From Chloroflexota bacterium (GTDB taxonomy: Bacteria; Chloroflexota; Dehalococcoidia; Bin125), in contig JAPOXK010000011.1 in NCBI GenBank assembly GCA_026707145.1, positions 223,908 to 287,907 on the forward strand: DNA of 64,000 nucleotides, read 5' to 3'. Each line of letters opens with the position of its first letter. The stretch's first letter is position 1. Below the pieces are notes generated by a model, which was not told where the DNA came from, did not search any database, and was given only the letters and a program-made list of their open reading frames with translations. Of the stretch, positions 34,881-45,919 are shown one piece after another. The position numbers were made by a program, and so were the translations under genes.

Positions 34881-35034
34881 AGAGCCCTTCTAGAGCAGCC
34901 TCCATCGGCGGCCGCCTCCGCCGGAGACCGTCGCGGGAAGCGCCCTCTCGATCAAGCGCTGACGCCGGGAGCGGGCCCGCTGCCCACTCCCTCGCTGCGT
35001 ACGCATCCCTCAGGCTTAGGGACGGGAGAGGACC

Positions 35035-36294
35035 TTAGGACGTCATCTCGTTCATCGGCAGTCCCAGCGTTGCCCGCGCGATGTACTCGTACTGCTCGTT
35101 CGGCGAATACGTCTGCATGATCGGTCCCGCCCGCACGTCCCGGTACCACCGCGACAGCGGGCTCCTGCTCAGATACCCTGATCCCCCAGACGCCGTCATC
35201 GCCTTGTCCACCACCGTCACCGCCCGGTTCGTCACGACGTTCTTCGTCACCTGAAACAGCTTGTTGAGCTGATGCAGGTCATCGAACGGTACGTCCGTTC
35301 CCGGCGGATTGGCCGCGTAAAACGCATCCACGCGCTCCGCGCACGCCTCCAGCATCGACTGCGCCGTGATCCGCTCGATCTCGATCTCTGCGATCCAGTG
35401 CTGGATCGTCGGCCGCTGGGCCAGCGTCCGGCCGCTGGGTTTCTTCGTCCGCGTCATGACCTGCGCCACCACGTGGTCCCGCGCCGCCTCCGCGATCCCG
35501 AAGAACACCGCCGCCAGCCCCAAGTTGGCCGGGATGATCAAGTGGAACCACGGCGGACTCCACTCCCCCCAGATCAACCGCAGCGCCCCCGCGAACTGCG
35601 CGTCCGAAACGAAGCAATCCCGGAACACGACATCGTTGCTCCCGGACGCCCGCATCCCCAGCGCATCCCAGTTGTCCTGGATCTCCATCCCCTCCAGTCC
35701 CCGCGGCAAGATCACTCCCGCGATCTGCTGCTCCTCGTCCGGCGACTGCACCCCCAGGAAGGTGAAGAAGCGATTCGCCGCCGGCGACCCGGTCCCGAAG
35801 ATCTTCCGGCCGTTGATCAGGTACCCGCCCTTGGTCCGCGTCGCCGTCACTTGCGGGTGCAGCTGATCGGTCCCCGACTCCGTCCCCAGCAAGGAGAACG
35901 TGATGCTCCCCGACCCGATCTCCCGCAGCAGCTCTTCCAGCGCTTCCACCGTCGCCGTATCGCCCCGCCGCTGCGCCGCCTCCCGATCCATCCGCACGAT
36001 CAGTCCGCCCGATATGTGCATGTTCGCCGCAATCGCCGTCGATCCGTCCCCCCGGCCCAGCCGCGATATCCCCGTCACCATGTCGAACACGCGCTCCACC
36101 CCCAGCCCCCCGAACTCCTCCGGCACCATCGCCGCCATCGCTTTGCTCCGCTGCAGCGCCTCGAAGTTCTCCAGCGGGAAGCTCCCCTCCCGATCGTGCT
36201 GCGCGGCCCGCTGCGCGAAATCAGCCGCGTGCGCCTCCATCAGCGCCACATAGCGCCTCCCGGCCTCCGTCCGCGCTTGCATCGGCTCGTGCAT
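35035..36294 (-). CDS. Acyl-CoA dehydrogenase family protein
   Basis: A 419-residue flavoprotein of the acyl-CoA dehydrogenase fold: N-terminal helices with VPEEFGGLGVERV, middle domain SGSITFSLLGTESGTD and YLINGRKIFGTGSPAAN, then GLGMRASGSND-type strand and the C-terminal helical bundle ending with YRDVRAGPIMQTYSPNEQ. The sequence resembles the flavin-dependent monooxygenase or DszC-like branch as much as classical dehydrogenases; no clear catalytic glutamate of classical type is evident to me. It is 19 bases from the stop of a small cupin gene on the same strand. Confidence 0.85.
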   Translation of the reverse strand: MHEPMQARTEAGRRYVALMEAHAADFAQRAAQHDREGSFPLENFEALQRSKAMAAMVPEEFGGLGVERVFDMVTGISRLGRGDGSTAIAANMHISGGLIVRMDREAAQRRGDTATVEALEELLREIGSGSITFSLLGTESGTDQLHPQVTATRTKGGYLINGRKIFGTGSPAANRFFTFLGVQSPDEEQQIAGVILPRGLEGMEIQDNWDALGMRASGSNDVVFRDCFVSDAQFAGALRLIWGEWSPPWFHLIIPANLGLAAVFFGIAEAARDHVVAQVMTRTKKPSGRTLAQRPTIQHWIAEIEIERITAQSMLEACAERVDAFYAANPPGTDVPFDDLHQLNKLFQVTKNVVTNRAVTVVDKAMTASGGSGYLSRSPLSRWYRDVRAGPIMQTYSPNEQYEYIARATLGLPMNEMTS

Positions 36295-36313
36295 CGGCCT
36301 GCCTCCTCCCCGC

Positions 36314-36745
36314 CTACTCGACCCCCGGCGGCTCGTAGCGCAGCTGGTACACGTCCCCGTCCGTGAACGGACTCGGACTCGCCGTCACCACGTGCCCGAA
36401 CGGCTCATCGCTCGTCACTTCCCAATGAAAGTACGACCCCTTTGGCATCAGGTAGACGTCCCCCGGCTTCACGTCCGCCGTCTGCACGGTGGTATGCAAG
36501 GGCGGCAGCGAGTACTCAATGTGCGCCGTTCCCCGCACCACATGGTGCATCTCCGGATACCAGGCCGGCCACTCGAAGGCTCCGTCCTCCTTGCGAAACT
36601 CCTCGTAGCACGACCAGCAATCGTTGGAGTTCACGATCGGGTACAGCCGTCCCGTCCCGAACCGGCTCACGAACTTGTATGCATCCCCCTCCAGCTTGGA
36701 GAAATCGACCGAACCCAATGGCAACTCGTCGTAGATCTGGACCAT
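36314..36745 (-). CDS. Cupin-domain protein
   Basis: A 143-residue single-domain cupin. The start is the ATG of VQIYDELPLG behind GAGGGAGC; the frame extends upstream without homology. Cupin motif 1 is around MHHVVRGTAHIEY and motif 2 around GDVYLMPKGSYFHWEV, giving several histidines and a glutamate for a metal site. Cupins of this size act as dioxygenases, isomerases or sensors. It lies upstream of the acyl-CoA dehydrogenase gene in the same operon. Confidence 0.8.
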   Translation of the reverse strand: MVQIYDELPLGSVDFSKLEGDAYKFVSRFGTGRLYPIVNSNDCWSCYEEFRKEDGAFEWPAWYPEMHHVVRGTAHIEYSLPPLHTTVQTADVKPGDVYLMPKGSYFHWEVTSDEPFGHVVTASPSPFTDGDVYQLRYEPPGVE

Positions 36746-36878
36746 CACAGCTCCCTCTGCCGGTGCGCAGCCCGCCTGCGCTCTGTGGCGGGCGCTAGGA
36801 TGGTCTCCACCTTGCAGGCCGTCAACCGACCCGGCGCTGCCGCGTGAATCGGGCGCCGCACGGACAGGACGAATCAAG

Positions 36879-37907
36879 ATGCACATTGGCCTCTACGCCG
36901 ATACCCACGGCCTCCATCACCGTGACGCGCTCAACCACCTCATGCACGATCTCCCGCCCGAGCAGATGCGCACCATCGACAACGCCCGGCGCTGCGAGGA
37001 GCTCGGCTTCGACTCCATGTGGTTCGCCGATCACCTCTTCATGCCCATCGAATCCAAGAGCAGCCACAAGGCCAACATCTCCGGCACCCGCGCCTACCGC
37101 CCCCGGCACACGATGATGGATGCTGCCGTCACCATGGCGGCCGTCGCCGCCAGCACCCGGCGTCTCAAGCTCGCCACCTCCGTTCTCATTGCCCCGTATC
37201 GTCCACCCCTCAGCGACGCCCGTCAGTTCGCCACCCTCGACATCCTCTCCGGCGGACGCCTCATCCTCGGCGTCGGCGCGGGCTGGATGCGCGAGGAGTT
37301 CGATGTCGTCGGCCGTCCCTTCGAGCACCGCGGCGCCATCACGGAAGAGTGCATCGAGATCTACAAGCGCTGCTGGACCCACGACGTCGTCGAGTTCCAC
37401 GGCGATCACTACGATTTCACCAATCTTTCCATGGATCCCAAGCCCTTGCAAAAACCCCATCCACCCATCGTCTTCGGCGGCGTCGTCCCTGCCGGCGCCC
37501 GCCGCGCCGCCCGCTGCTGCGACGGTCTCTACATGACCTTCCTCGACGTCGACGCCACGCCCGGCCGCTACCAATACCTCCAAGACGAAGCCCGCCGCGA
37601 ACTCGATCGCGTTGGCCGTGATCCGGCGGAGTTCGCCATGCAGGCCACGGTCTCCATCCGCCTTCTCGACGCCGCCCATCCCGATGCCCAAGAGCCCGGC
37701 CGCCGCCTCGGCGTCGGCTCTCCCGAGCAGGTCCTCGGTGATGTCGCCGCCTTCGCTGCCAACGGCTACGCTCACTTCGTCTGCTTCTTCGAGTGCCCCC
37801 GCGGCGACCCGGACGAGCTCCGCGACCAGATCGAGCAGTTCGGCGCCGAGGTCCTCCCCGCCGCCCGCGCCCTCGCCCCCGCCGGCGACTGGCGCAAGGA
37901 CCTCTAA
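36879..37907 (+). CDS. LLM-class oxidoreductase (3), F420-dependent-like
   Basis: A 342-residue luciferase-like protein. It shows CEELGFDSMWFADHLFMPI, TRRLKLATSVLIAPYR, the pattern ATLDILSGGRLILGVGAGWMREEF and KPHPPIVFGG, which is the wording of the F420-dependent (TIGR03619-like) branch of the family. It is divergent from the cupin and acyl-CoA dehydrogenase operon across about 130 bases. A substrate cannot be named; members include F420-dependent dehydrogenases and monooxygenases. Confidence 0.88.
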   Translation: MHIGLYADTHGLHHRDALNHLMHDLPPEQMRTIDNARRCEELGFDSMWFADHLFMPIESKSSHKANISGTRAYRPRHTMMDAAVTMAAVAASTRRLKLATSVLIAPYRPPLSDARQFATLDILSGGRLILGVGAGWMREEFDVVGRPFEHRGAITEECIEIYKRCWTHDVVEFHGDHYDFTNLSMDPKPLQKPHPPIVFGGVVPAGARRAARCCDGLYMTFLDVDATPGRYQYLQDEARRELDRVGRDPAEFAMQATVSIRLLDAAHPDAQEPGRRLGVGSPEQVLGDVAAFAANGYAHFVCFFECPRGDPDELRDQIEQFGAEVLPAARALAPAGDWRKDL

Positions 37908-38211
37908 GGCTTGGCCCGGCTCATGGCCCGGCAGCGCAAGCGGAAGCCGGTCCGCGGCTAGTCTCTGCCGTCACAATCTTGACAGCCGCGACGCCCGGAA
38001 TACGCTGGATCCAGCAGGCGACCCTCAAGGACGGCGCCATGGATGAATCAACCACTCCACCCTCAATGCAGCGGCGGACCATACCGTTGTGGAACGAGGA
38101 GGAAGCGGCCCCGTCGTGGGTTCACCCACTGGCTTCGGCGGCTACGCGGAGCTTGCGGATGTGCGAACCTGCAGCCCTGATGGCGGTGCTCGTAGCGAAG
38201 GAGGGAATGTC
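37908..38211 (+). other. Intergenic stretch upstream of the universal stress gene
   Basis: About 300 bases between the LLM gene and the universal stress protein gene. It holds a possible sigma-70 promoter (37979-38006) and a small ORF (38039-38215) listed separately. Nothing else was recognised. Confidence 0.5.
37979..38006 (+). promoter_or_regulatory. Possible sigma-70-type promoter of the universal stress gene
   Basis: A perfect TTGACA at 37979-37984 is followed after 16 bases by TACGCT at 38001-38006, a weak match to TATAAT. Transcription would begin near 38013, before the small ORF and the universal stress gene. Confidence 0.35.
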
Positions 38212-38215
38212 ATGA
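38039..38215 (+). CDS. Possible small ORF coupled to the universal stress gene (58 aa)
   Basis: An ATG behind CAAGGACGG opens a 58-codon frame (MDESTTPPSMQRR ... VAKEGMS) whose TGA overlaps the ATG of the universal stress gene as ATGA. The product is not recognised and could be a translated leader rather than a protein with its own function. It lies just after the candidate promoter. Protein-like character is only moderate. Confidence 0.4.
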   Translation: MDESTTPPSMQRRTIPLWNEEEAAPSWVHPLASAATRSLRMCEPAALMAVLVAKEGMS

Positions 38216-39213
38216 AGCGCATGCTGGTTTGCCTCGATGGCTCCGGGCTCTCCCGCTCCATCCTGCCGATCGCGCGTGGGATCGCGAAGCGAGGGGATTT
38301 CGAGGCCGTCCTCTTGCGAGGACTGGAGCCGGCACCCTATGCGATCCCGGCTGCAGCCGGGCTGGCGTTCATGGGGCCCGAGCCGCGTGACCCTACAGCC
38401 ACCGCCCGCACGCGCGATCAGATCCACGACGAACTCGCAGCCGAGCTCAGGGACTTCCCCAGCGGCGGCACCTCCCTGGTGCCGGATGCGGACGACCCCT
38501 CGCGCATGATCGTCGCCGCGGCGCGCGCTGAAGGGGTCGACTTTGTCGCCATGGCGACCCACTCGCGGCGTCCCATCGGCGAGTTGCTTTTCGGGGGCGT
38601 AGCCCACGGCGTCGTTCGCAGCGGCGTGGCGCCCGTCATCCTGTTCCATCCGTCCGATTCACACGATGCAGCCGCTTGGCCGCAGGGGGATCGGCCGATC
38701 ATGGTCGTCTGTCTCGACGGCAGTCGCTTCTCCCGCTCCATCCTTCCCGCTGCACAGACTCTGGCCCGAGCCATGGATGCGGAGACACATCTGATCCGTG
38801 TCCTCGACGACAGCAAGATCAAAGCGACGGTGCTGCGCCACCGTCGCGCCGGCGCCGTGCCGGGATTCCGGCAGACCCTTGACGACGAGCATCGGGACTT
38901 CCGCTCGGATGTGGGACACGATCACGTCATTGAGCCGCGCACCCAGGCCATCGAACGGGTCGGTCAAACGGCGCACCTGGAGCTGGATGCCGACCTCGAA
39001 GGCTTCCCCGACAACGCCCAGGCCACGGTGCTCCATGGAGACGAGCCCGCGAAGCTCATCACGGACTACCTGGGCAGCGTCCAAGCCGATCTCGTGGCGA
39101 TGGCGACGCACTCGCGGCGTCCCATGACCGAGATCGTTGCCGGCAGCGTCACGGACGCCGTCGTGCGGAGCGGCATCGCTCCGGCACTGGTTCTGCATCC
39201 CGCCGATCGCTAG
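38212..39213 (+). CDS. Universal stress protein with two tandem UspA domains
   Basis: A 333-residue protein made of two UspA domains of about 150 residues each. Each begins with a hydrophobic strand and a DGS motif (MLVCLDGSGLSRSILP and IMVVCLDGSRFSRSILP) and ends with the same nucleotide-binding region (VAMATHSRRP ... VVRSGVAPVILFHP and VAMATHSRRP ... VVRSGIAPALVLHP). Such tandem proteins bind ATP or serve in stress and dormancy responses. AAGGAGGG precedes the ATG, which is also overlapped by a 58-codon ORF. It is not part of the surrounding catabolic operons. Confidence 0.92.
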   Translation: MKRMLVCLDGSGLSRSILPIARGIAKRGDFEAVLLRGLEPAPYAIPAAAGLAFMGPEPRDPTATARTRDQIHDELAAELRDFPSGGTSLVPDADDPSRMIVAAARAEGVDFVAMATHSRRPIGELLFGGVAHGVVRSGVAPVILFHPSDSHDAAAWPQGDRPIMVVCLDGSRFSRSILPAAQTLARAMDAETHLIRVLDDSKIKATVLRHRRAGAVPGFRQTLDDEHRDFRSDVGHDHVIEPRTQAIERVGQTAHLELDADLEGFPDNAQATVLHGDEPAKLITDYLGSVQADLVAMATHSRRPMTEIVAGSVTDAVVRSGIAPALVLHPADR

Positions 39214-39357
39214 CGGTGCAGATCGCGAGATACGCTGGGAGACGGCAAGCGGTCACCGCGAAAACGAACCTCTGGTACGACATAATCGACAGGATCATGA
39301 GGTTTTCCTCTATCCTGCGGCTCCGTTGAGGTTCCGTAGCGTTTAGGGCCTGTCGCC

Positions 39358-40040
39358 GTGCCCGAAGTCGTCAAGTCCACGCATCCGATCACGATCCACC
39401 GATCGAGCGGCTCGGTCGTCTTTGCGAACCGTCAAGTCACCTTGCGCCCGCTCGGCGCCGCCGACAGGGATGCGATTCTCCGCTTCGCCCGGCGGCTGCC
39501 CGCACACGACCTCCGCTTCCTGCGGCGCGACATCACTGATCCCGGCGATGTCGATGATTGGCTCGCGAACGTGGCGCAGGGCAGCGCCGCCGCCATCACC
39601 GCGCTTTTCCAAGACGAAATCGTTGGCTACGCCACGGTCGATCGCGGCCGCCTCCGCTGGACCGCCCACGTGGGGGAGATCCGCGTCCTCGTCGATCCGT
39701 CCATGCGCGGCGGCGGCCTCGGCGCCGCCCTCCTCCAGATCGTCTTCGATGCGGCCCTTGAGGCGGGCGTACGGAAGCTCGTCGCCCAGATGACCGTCGA
39801 TCAAGGGGCCGCGGCCACTCTCTTTCGCCGGCTGGGTTTCGAGCAAGAAGTCATCCGGCGTGGTCACGCTATGGACGTGGACGGCCAGCTCAACGACCTC
39901 TTGGTCTTGAGTCTCATCGCGGATGATCTCGAAAATTGTGACGGCTGTGACCGCCGGGTCGTGCGGGGCATGACGCTTGAGGGCAAGCCCCACTGCTGGG
40001 CCTGCTATGAGCTGCGGGCTTATGAATACGGCAGCGGCGG

Positions 40041-40044
<4 letters not shown>
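39358..40044 (+). CDS. GNAT-family N-acetyltransferase with C-terminal zinc-ribbon-like tail
   Basis: A 228-residue protein with GTG start. Residues of about 25-185 form a GNAT domain with the acetyl-CoA loop RGGGLGAALLQIVF and the strand KLVAQMTVDQ. It ends in a tail with CDGC followed after 15 residues by CWAC (C-x2-C-x15-C-x2-C), a likely zinc site. GNAT enzymes of this type (relatives of the acetyltransferase module in bacterial acyl-CoA ligases, Pat-like) acetylate proteins or small molecules. The gene is convergent with recQ, the two TAG stops sharing CTAG at 40041-40044. Confidence 0.82.
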
Positions 40045-42320
<2,276 letters not shown>

Positions 42321-42333
42321 GCCCCGCAGTTTA

Positions 42334-42359
42334 GAACATTTGATCTACTTGTGCACAAG
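42334..42359 (-). promoter_or_regulatory. Candidate recQ operator: LexA-like box plus 12-bp palindrome
   Basis: At 42334-42345 GAACATTTGATC matches the GAAC-N4-GTTC LexA box of Gram-positive type with one mismatch. Next to it, at 42348-42359, CTTGTGCACAAG is a perfect palindrome. Both lie within 40 bases upstream of the recQ ATG (minus strand), where a repressor would block transcription. Confidence 0.35.
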
Positions 42360-42573
42360 AGGGAGCCGTCATCGCTCCCCAAGGCTTAGGCAGGTCACCA
42401 ATCGCGAGCGCTCTGAAGATCGCCTCCGGGAGGGGTGTCCAATGGATGCTAGACAGCCGCTTCCGTGTCAGTGAACACCGGTGCGTCGCGGCGAAAGACC
42501 GCGTTGGGAAACACGCCGGCCGCTTCGGCCGGTGGCGTCCCCGCGCTCGCCGGGAGCTATCCGCGGAGCGGCG

Positions 42574-42942
42574 TCACACCGGTCCGGTGGCGTCGTCGAT
42601 GACGAGCAGCCAGCTCCCGTCGCCTTGCTGCCGCAGCACCTCTGCTCCGTGCCCCGTCAGCGTCAGCGCCGCCCCCGCGTCGTCCTTCGTCCGCAGCTCC
42701 CAGGCCGAATGCGTCAGCGCGATCCCGTTCGCCTCCAACACCCGCGTCGTGTTCACCGTTACCGACGCTCCCCGTGCGAACTGATCCTCCAGCCGCGCCC
42801 GGAACTCCGCCCCTCGCCGCTGCGCCTCTCCTGCCGCCTGCAGCCCGTTCTCTTCGAACAGCGCCAGGATCCCGTCCGCATCCCCCGCGTTGAACGCCTG
42901 CTCGTAGGCCTTGTGATGTTGCTGCGGCTCCGTCAGTGGCAT
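42574..42942 (-). CDS. SnoaL/DUF4440-type NTF2-like protein
   Basis: A 122-residue NTF2-like protein: HHKAYEQAFNAGDADGILALFEENG at the N-terminus and ADVLRQQGDGSWLLVIDDA-like strand at the end, typical of DUF4440/SnoaL-like domains. Enzymes or accessory proteins with this fold bind small organic substrates. It lies 42 bases after an LLM monooxygenase gene and closes the minus-strand unit of two LLM genes. Confidence 0.78.
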   Translation of the reverse strand: MPLTEPQQHHKAYEQAFNAGDADGILALFEENGLQAAGEAQRRGAEFRARLEDQFARGASVTVNTTRVLEANGIALTHSAWELRTKDDAGAALTLTGHGAEVLRQQGDGSWLLVIDDATGPV

Positions 42943-42984
42943 GACTGTCCTCCTATGTATCCCTGTGCGTCTCCGCCTCGACGC

Positions 42985-44067
42985 CTAGCTCAGATCGCTC
43001 AAACGCGGCATCACCTCTTCGGCCAGTAGCCGCATCGATTGCTCCCACGCCTCTCGCGGCGTCCACTCGTGTGCCAGCACCAGCAGTACTCCGAATCCCC
43101 CAACCGTCTCGTGCAGCGCCCGGAGCTTCTCCGTCACCTCCTCCACCGACCCGACGATCCACATGTTGTCGGCCAGGAACTCCGGCGTCACCGCCGAGTC
43201 CGGCAGCTCCGGGTCGTCCTTGAACAATCCCAACGCATCGAACTGCTTCATGATCACCAGGTTGTAGTCCTCGTAGTCGCGCCGCAGCACCCCCTCCAGC
43301 GCCAAGCGGCGCGCCTCCGCGCTCGTCTCTGCTACCAACACCTCGCGGCACACCCGCCACTCCGAGCGCGGCGCCACCCGCCCTGCCGCGCGCGCGCCTG
43401 CCTCCACCGACGCCCAGTGCCCCCGCAGCACCCGCGGACAGGAGTACTGGATGCTCATCGGCGACCAGCCCCGCTCCCCCGCCCAGGTCAGCGACGGCGA
43501 CTCCGGCGACAGCCCCGCCACCGCGATCGGCGGATGCGGCTGCTGGTACGGTTTCAGATAGACGTGCGACGCTACCTCCGCCATCGGCTCCGGCACCCGG
43601 TACCGGAACCAGCGGTTCCCGTAGTAGCCCGGCTCCGCTCCCGACCACAGATCCAGCACCGCCTCCACCGTCGCCCGCGCCAGCTTGTAGTGCTCCCCCG
43701 CGCCCCAGTCCACCTGGAACGCATCCATGTCTCCCGGCGTCGATCCCGGCCCCACTCCCCACTGGAAGCGCCCCTGCGCCAGGTGATCCAGCATCGCGAT
43801 CCGGTGCGCTAGGAAGAACGGGTGATGATTGGGGAGACAGCTCACGCCCGTCCCCAGCTTGATCCTCTCCGTCTTCGCCAGCGCCATCCCGATGAAGATC
43901 TCCGGCGACGTGATGTTCTCCCACTCCAGCGTCAGATGCTCCCCGATCCACGCCTCATCGAACCCCAAGCGATCCAGCGCCACGATCTGCGCCATGTCGT
44001 CCTGCAACGTCTGGGTGACGTCCGCTCCCGGTGGATGCAGGGGCTGCATGAAATAGCCCAATCGCAT
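42985..44067 (-). CDS. LLM-class flavin-dependent monooxygenase (4)
   Basis: A 360-residue luciferase-like protein of the luciferase alpha-like branch: MRLGYFMQPLHPPG, GFDEAWIGEHLTLEWEN, KLGTGVSCLPNHHPFFLAHRIAMLDHLAQGRFQWGVGPG. It is a close paralogue of the next gene upstream; both share PHPPIAVAGL and a C-terminal VGGFGVLL-A-HEW segment. The histidine-containing LPNHHP motif and HRIAMLDH match the flavin and substrate region of alkanal monooxygenase relatives. Reduced flavin must come from a reductase encoded elsewhere. Confidence 0.9.
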   Translation of the reverse strand: MRLGYFMQPLHPPGADVTQTLQDDMAQIVALDRLGFDEAWIGEHLTLEWENITSPEIFIGMALAKTERIKLGTGVSCLPNHHPFFLAHRIAMLDHLAQGRFQWGVGPGSTPGDMDAFQVDWGAGEHYKLARATVEAVLDLWSGAEPGYYGNRWFRYRVPEPMAEVASHVYLKPYQQPHPPIAVAGLSPESPSLTWAGERGWSPMSIQYSCPRVLRGHWASVEAGARAAGRVAPRSEWRVCREVLVAETSAEARRLALEGVLRRDYEDYNLVIMKQFDALGLFKDDPELPDSAVTPEFLADNMWIVGSVEEVTEKLRALHETVGGFGVLLVLAHEWTPREAWEQSMRLLAEEVMPRLSDLS

Positions 44068-44092
44068 GCCCTGCTCCTTTCCCTGCGCGCGC

Positions 44093-45199
44093 TTACGAAG
44101 GCGCCGCCAGCGGCTCCGGCGCCAAATCCGCCACCATCGGCATCACCTCTTCGGCCAGCAGCCGCATCGACCGTTCCCATTTCTCACGGGGCTCCCACTC
44201 GTGCGCCATGGCCAGCAGCACCCCGAACCCGCCCACGTCGTCGTACAGCTTCCGGATCTGCCCGGCCACCTCCTCCGGACTCCCCACCAAGTAGCGCGAA
44301 TCCACCATGTACTCCGCCGTCACTTCGTCATCCGTCATCGCCGGATCGTGCTTCACGATCTCCAAAAAACCGTACTTCGCCAAGATCGGCCGGAAGTAGC
44401 CCAGGAAGTCGCGCGCCAACGTTCCCCGCAACGCCTCCGCCCGCGCTTCCTCCGACGTCGGCGCCACGAACACCTCGCGCGCGATTCGCCAGTCCGCCCG
44501 GCTCACCGCCCGTCCTCCTCGCGCTGCCCCCTCCTCCACGGCCTCCCAGTGCGTCTTCAGTACCCAGGGCGGCACGTAATTGATGCTCATCGGAATCCAG
44601 CCCCGCTCACCCGCCAGCTTCAGCGTCTCCGATCCCCGCGTCAGCCCCGCCACGGCGATCGGCGGGTGCGGTTGCTGATACGGCTTCAGGTGCACCCAGA
44701 ATCCCAGCTCTTCCATCGGCTCCGGCATCGTGAAGCGCCAGAATTTATTCTCGTAGGTCCCCGGCGGCAGCCCGGCCCAGATCTTGAGCACCATCTCCAG
44801 CGTCTCCAGGGTCAGGGGCCGGTGCTCGCCCTCCTCGTCGTCGACCCCGAACACGTCGAAGTCCAACGGCGTCGCTCCCGATCCGATCCCCCAGCGGAAG
44901 CGTCCCCGCGCTTGGTGATCCAGCTGCGCGATCCGGTGTGCGATATGGAACGGGTTGTGGTTCGGCAGGCAGGTGACCCCCGTCCCCAGCTTGATCTGTT
45001 CCGTCCGCCCCAAGGCCTCCGCGATGAACAGCTCCGGCGCCGGGATGTTCTCCCACGCGCTCGTGAAGTGCTCCCCGATCCAGGCCTCCGCATAGCGCAG
45101 CTGATCCAGCAGCACGATCTGATCCATGTCGTGCCGGATCGTCTGGCCGAGATCCGCCTCCGGCGGATGCAGCGGCATCGCAAAGTAGCCGAGCTCCAT
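44093..45199 (-). CDS. LLM-class flavin-dependent monooxygenase (5)
   Basis: A 368-residue paralogue of the preceding protein, beginning MELGYFAMPLHPPE (this ATG was chosen because the 49 codons upstream are not conserved with the paralogue). It shares AEAWIGEHFTSAWENIPAPELF, KLGTGVTCLPNHNPFHIAHRIAQLDH and the C-terminal GGFGVLLAMAHEW. The pair is 25 bases apart and clearly arose by tandem duplication; they might form a heterodimer like luciferase alpha and beta, or act on related substrates. It is divergent from a SnoaL-like gene across about 170 bases. Confidence 0.9.
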   Translation of the reverse strand: MELGYFAMPLHPPEADLGQTIRHDMDQIVLLDQLRYAEAWIGEHFTSAWENIPAPELFIAEALGRTEQIKLGTGVTCLPNHNPFHIAHRIAQLDHQARGRFRWGIGSGATPLDFDVFGVDDEEGEHRPLTLETLEMVLKIWAGLPPGTYENKFWRFTMPEPMEELGFWVHLKPYQQPHPPIAVAGLTRGSETLKLAGERGWIPMSINYVPPWVLKTHWEAVEEGAARGGRAVSRADWRIAREVFVAPTSEEARAEALRGTLARDFLGYFRPILAKYGFLEIVKHDPAMTDDEVTAEYMVDSRYLVGSPEEVAGQIRKLYDDVGGFGVLLAMAHEWEPREKWERSMRLLAEEVMPMVADLAPEPLAAPS

Positions 45200-45366
45200 C
45201 GCCGTGCCTCTCCCTCGCTGCCGCTGCTGTCGGCCCGCGCGCCGCGTGAGTATGCCACAGTCGGCCTCTGCCCACACGGGCCAGGACGCGTTGTCGATCC
45301 CCCTTCCGCTCGCTAGCCTGCGGCTTCTTGGCGTATCGGCGAACATTCGGCGAGGAGGCCCCGCTC

Positions 45367-45828
45367 ATGCCCACGCTCGAGGAACGCATCCTTCGGCTCG
45401 AGGAGATCGAAGCGATTCGGCGGCTCAAGAACGTCTACGCCGCGCACTGCGACAACAATTACGATCCGGAAGCGCTTGCCCCCATGTTCACCGAGGACGC
45501 CGTCTGGGAGATGGGCCCCCTCGGCCGCTTCGAAGGCCGGCAGCAGATCAAGGACTTCTTCACCGAAGTCTCCGGCAAATTCACCTTCGCCCTCCACTAC
45601 ATGTGCGGCCACATGATCGACTTCGTCTCCTCCACAGAAGCCACCGGCACGTGGTACATCTGGGAGACTGCCACGATCGACGGCGTTCCCATGTTCGTCG
45701 CCGCCACCTATGAGGACCGCTACGTCAAAGAGGACGGCGAATGGAAATTCGCCCACGTCAAGGTCAACCCCGCCTTCATGACTCCCTACCACGATGGTTG
45801 GGTCAAGACGCAGTTCCCTCCCGACTAA
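45367..45828 (+). CDS. SnoaL_4-like NTF2 fold protein (dehydratase/isomerase-like)
   Basis: A 153-residue NTF2-like protein, ATG behind GCGAGGAGG. It starts with ERILRLEEIEAIRRLKNVYAAHCDNNYDPEAL and contains a CGHMIDFVSSTEATGTWYIWE segment, the wording of the SnoaL_4/aromatic-ring-hydroxylating dioxygenase beta or bile-acid dehydratase-like group. Small-substrate dehydratase or isomerase activity is likely. It is divergent from the tandem LLM monooxygenase genes, and another NTF2 protein closes that unit, so the island has one on each side. Confidence 0.82.
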   Translation: MPTLEERILRLEEIEAIRRLKNVYAAHCDNNYDPEALAPMFTEDAVWEMGPLGRFEGRQQIKDFFTEVSGKFTFALHYMCGHMIDFVSSTEATGTWYIWETATIDGVPMFVAATYEDRYVKEDGEWKFAHVKVNPAFMTPYHDGWVKTQFPPD

Positions 45829-45919
45829 ACGCCCTCTGCACTGCTTCCCTGGGAGTTTCCTAGGAGCCCCGCGCCTCCTGGTTCGCTGACCTCGCGGTAG
45901 GATCGAGGGCAGAGGGGAT

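Noticed and set aside
39266-39334. Inverted repeat GAACCTC ... GAGGTTC before the GNAT gene as a terminator or operator
   Set aside because: Arms of only seven bases 55 bases apart with no T-run; likely chance, although a TTTTCCTC stretch lies between.
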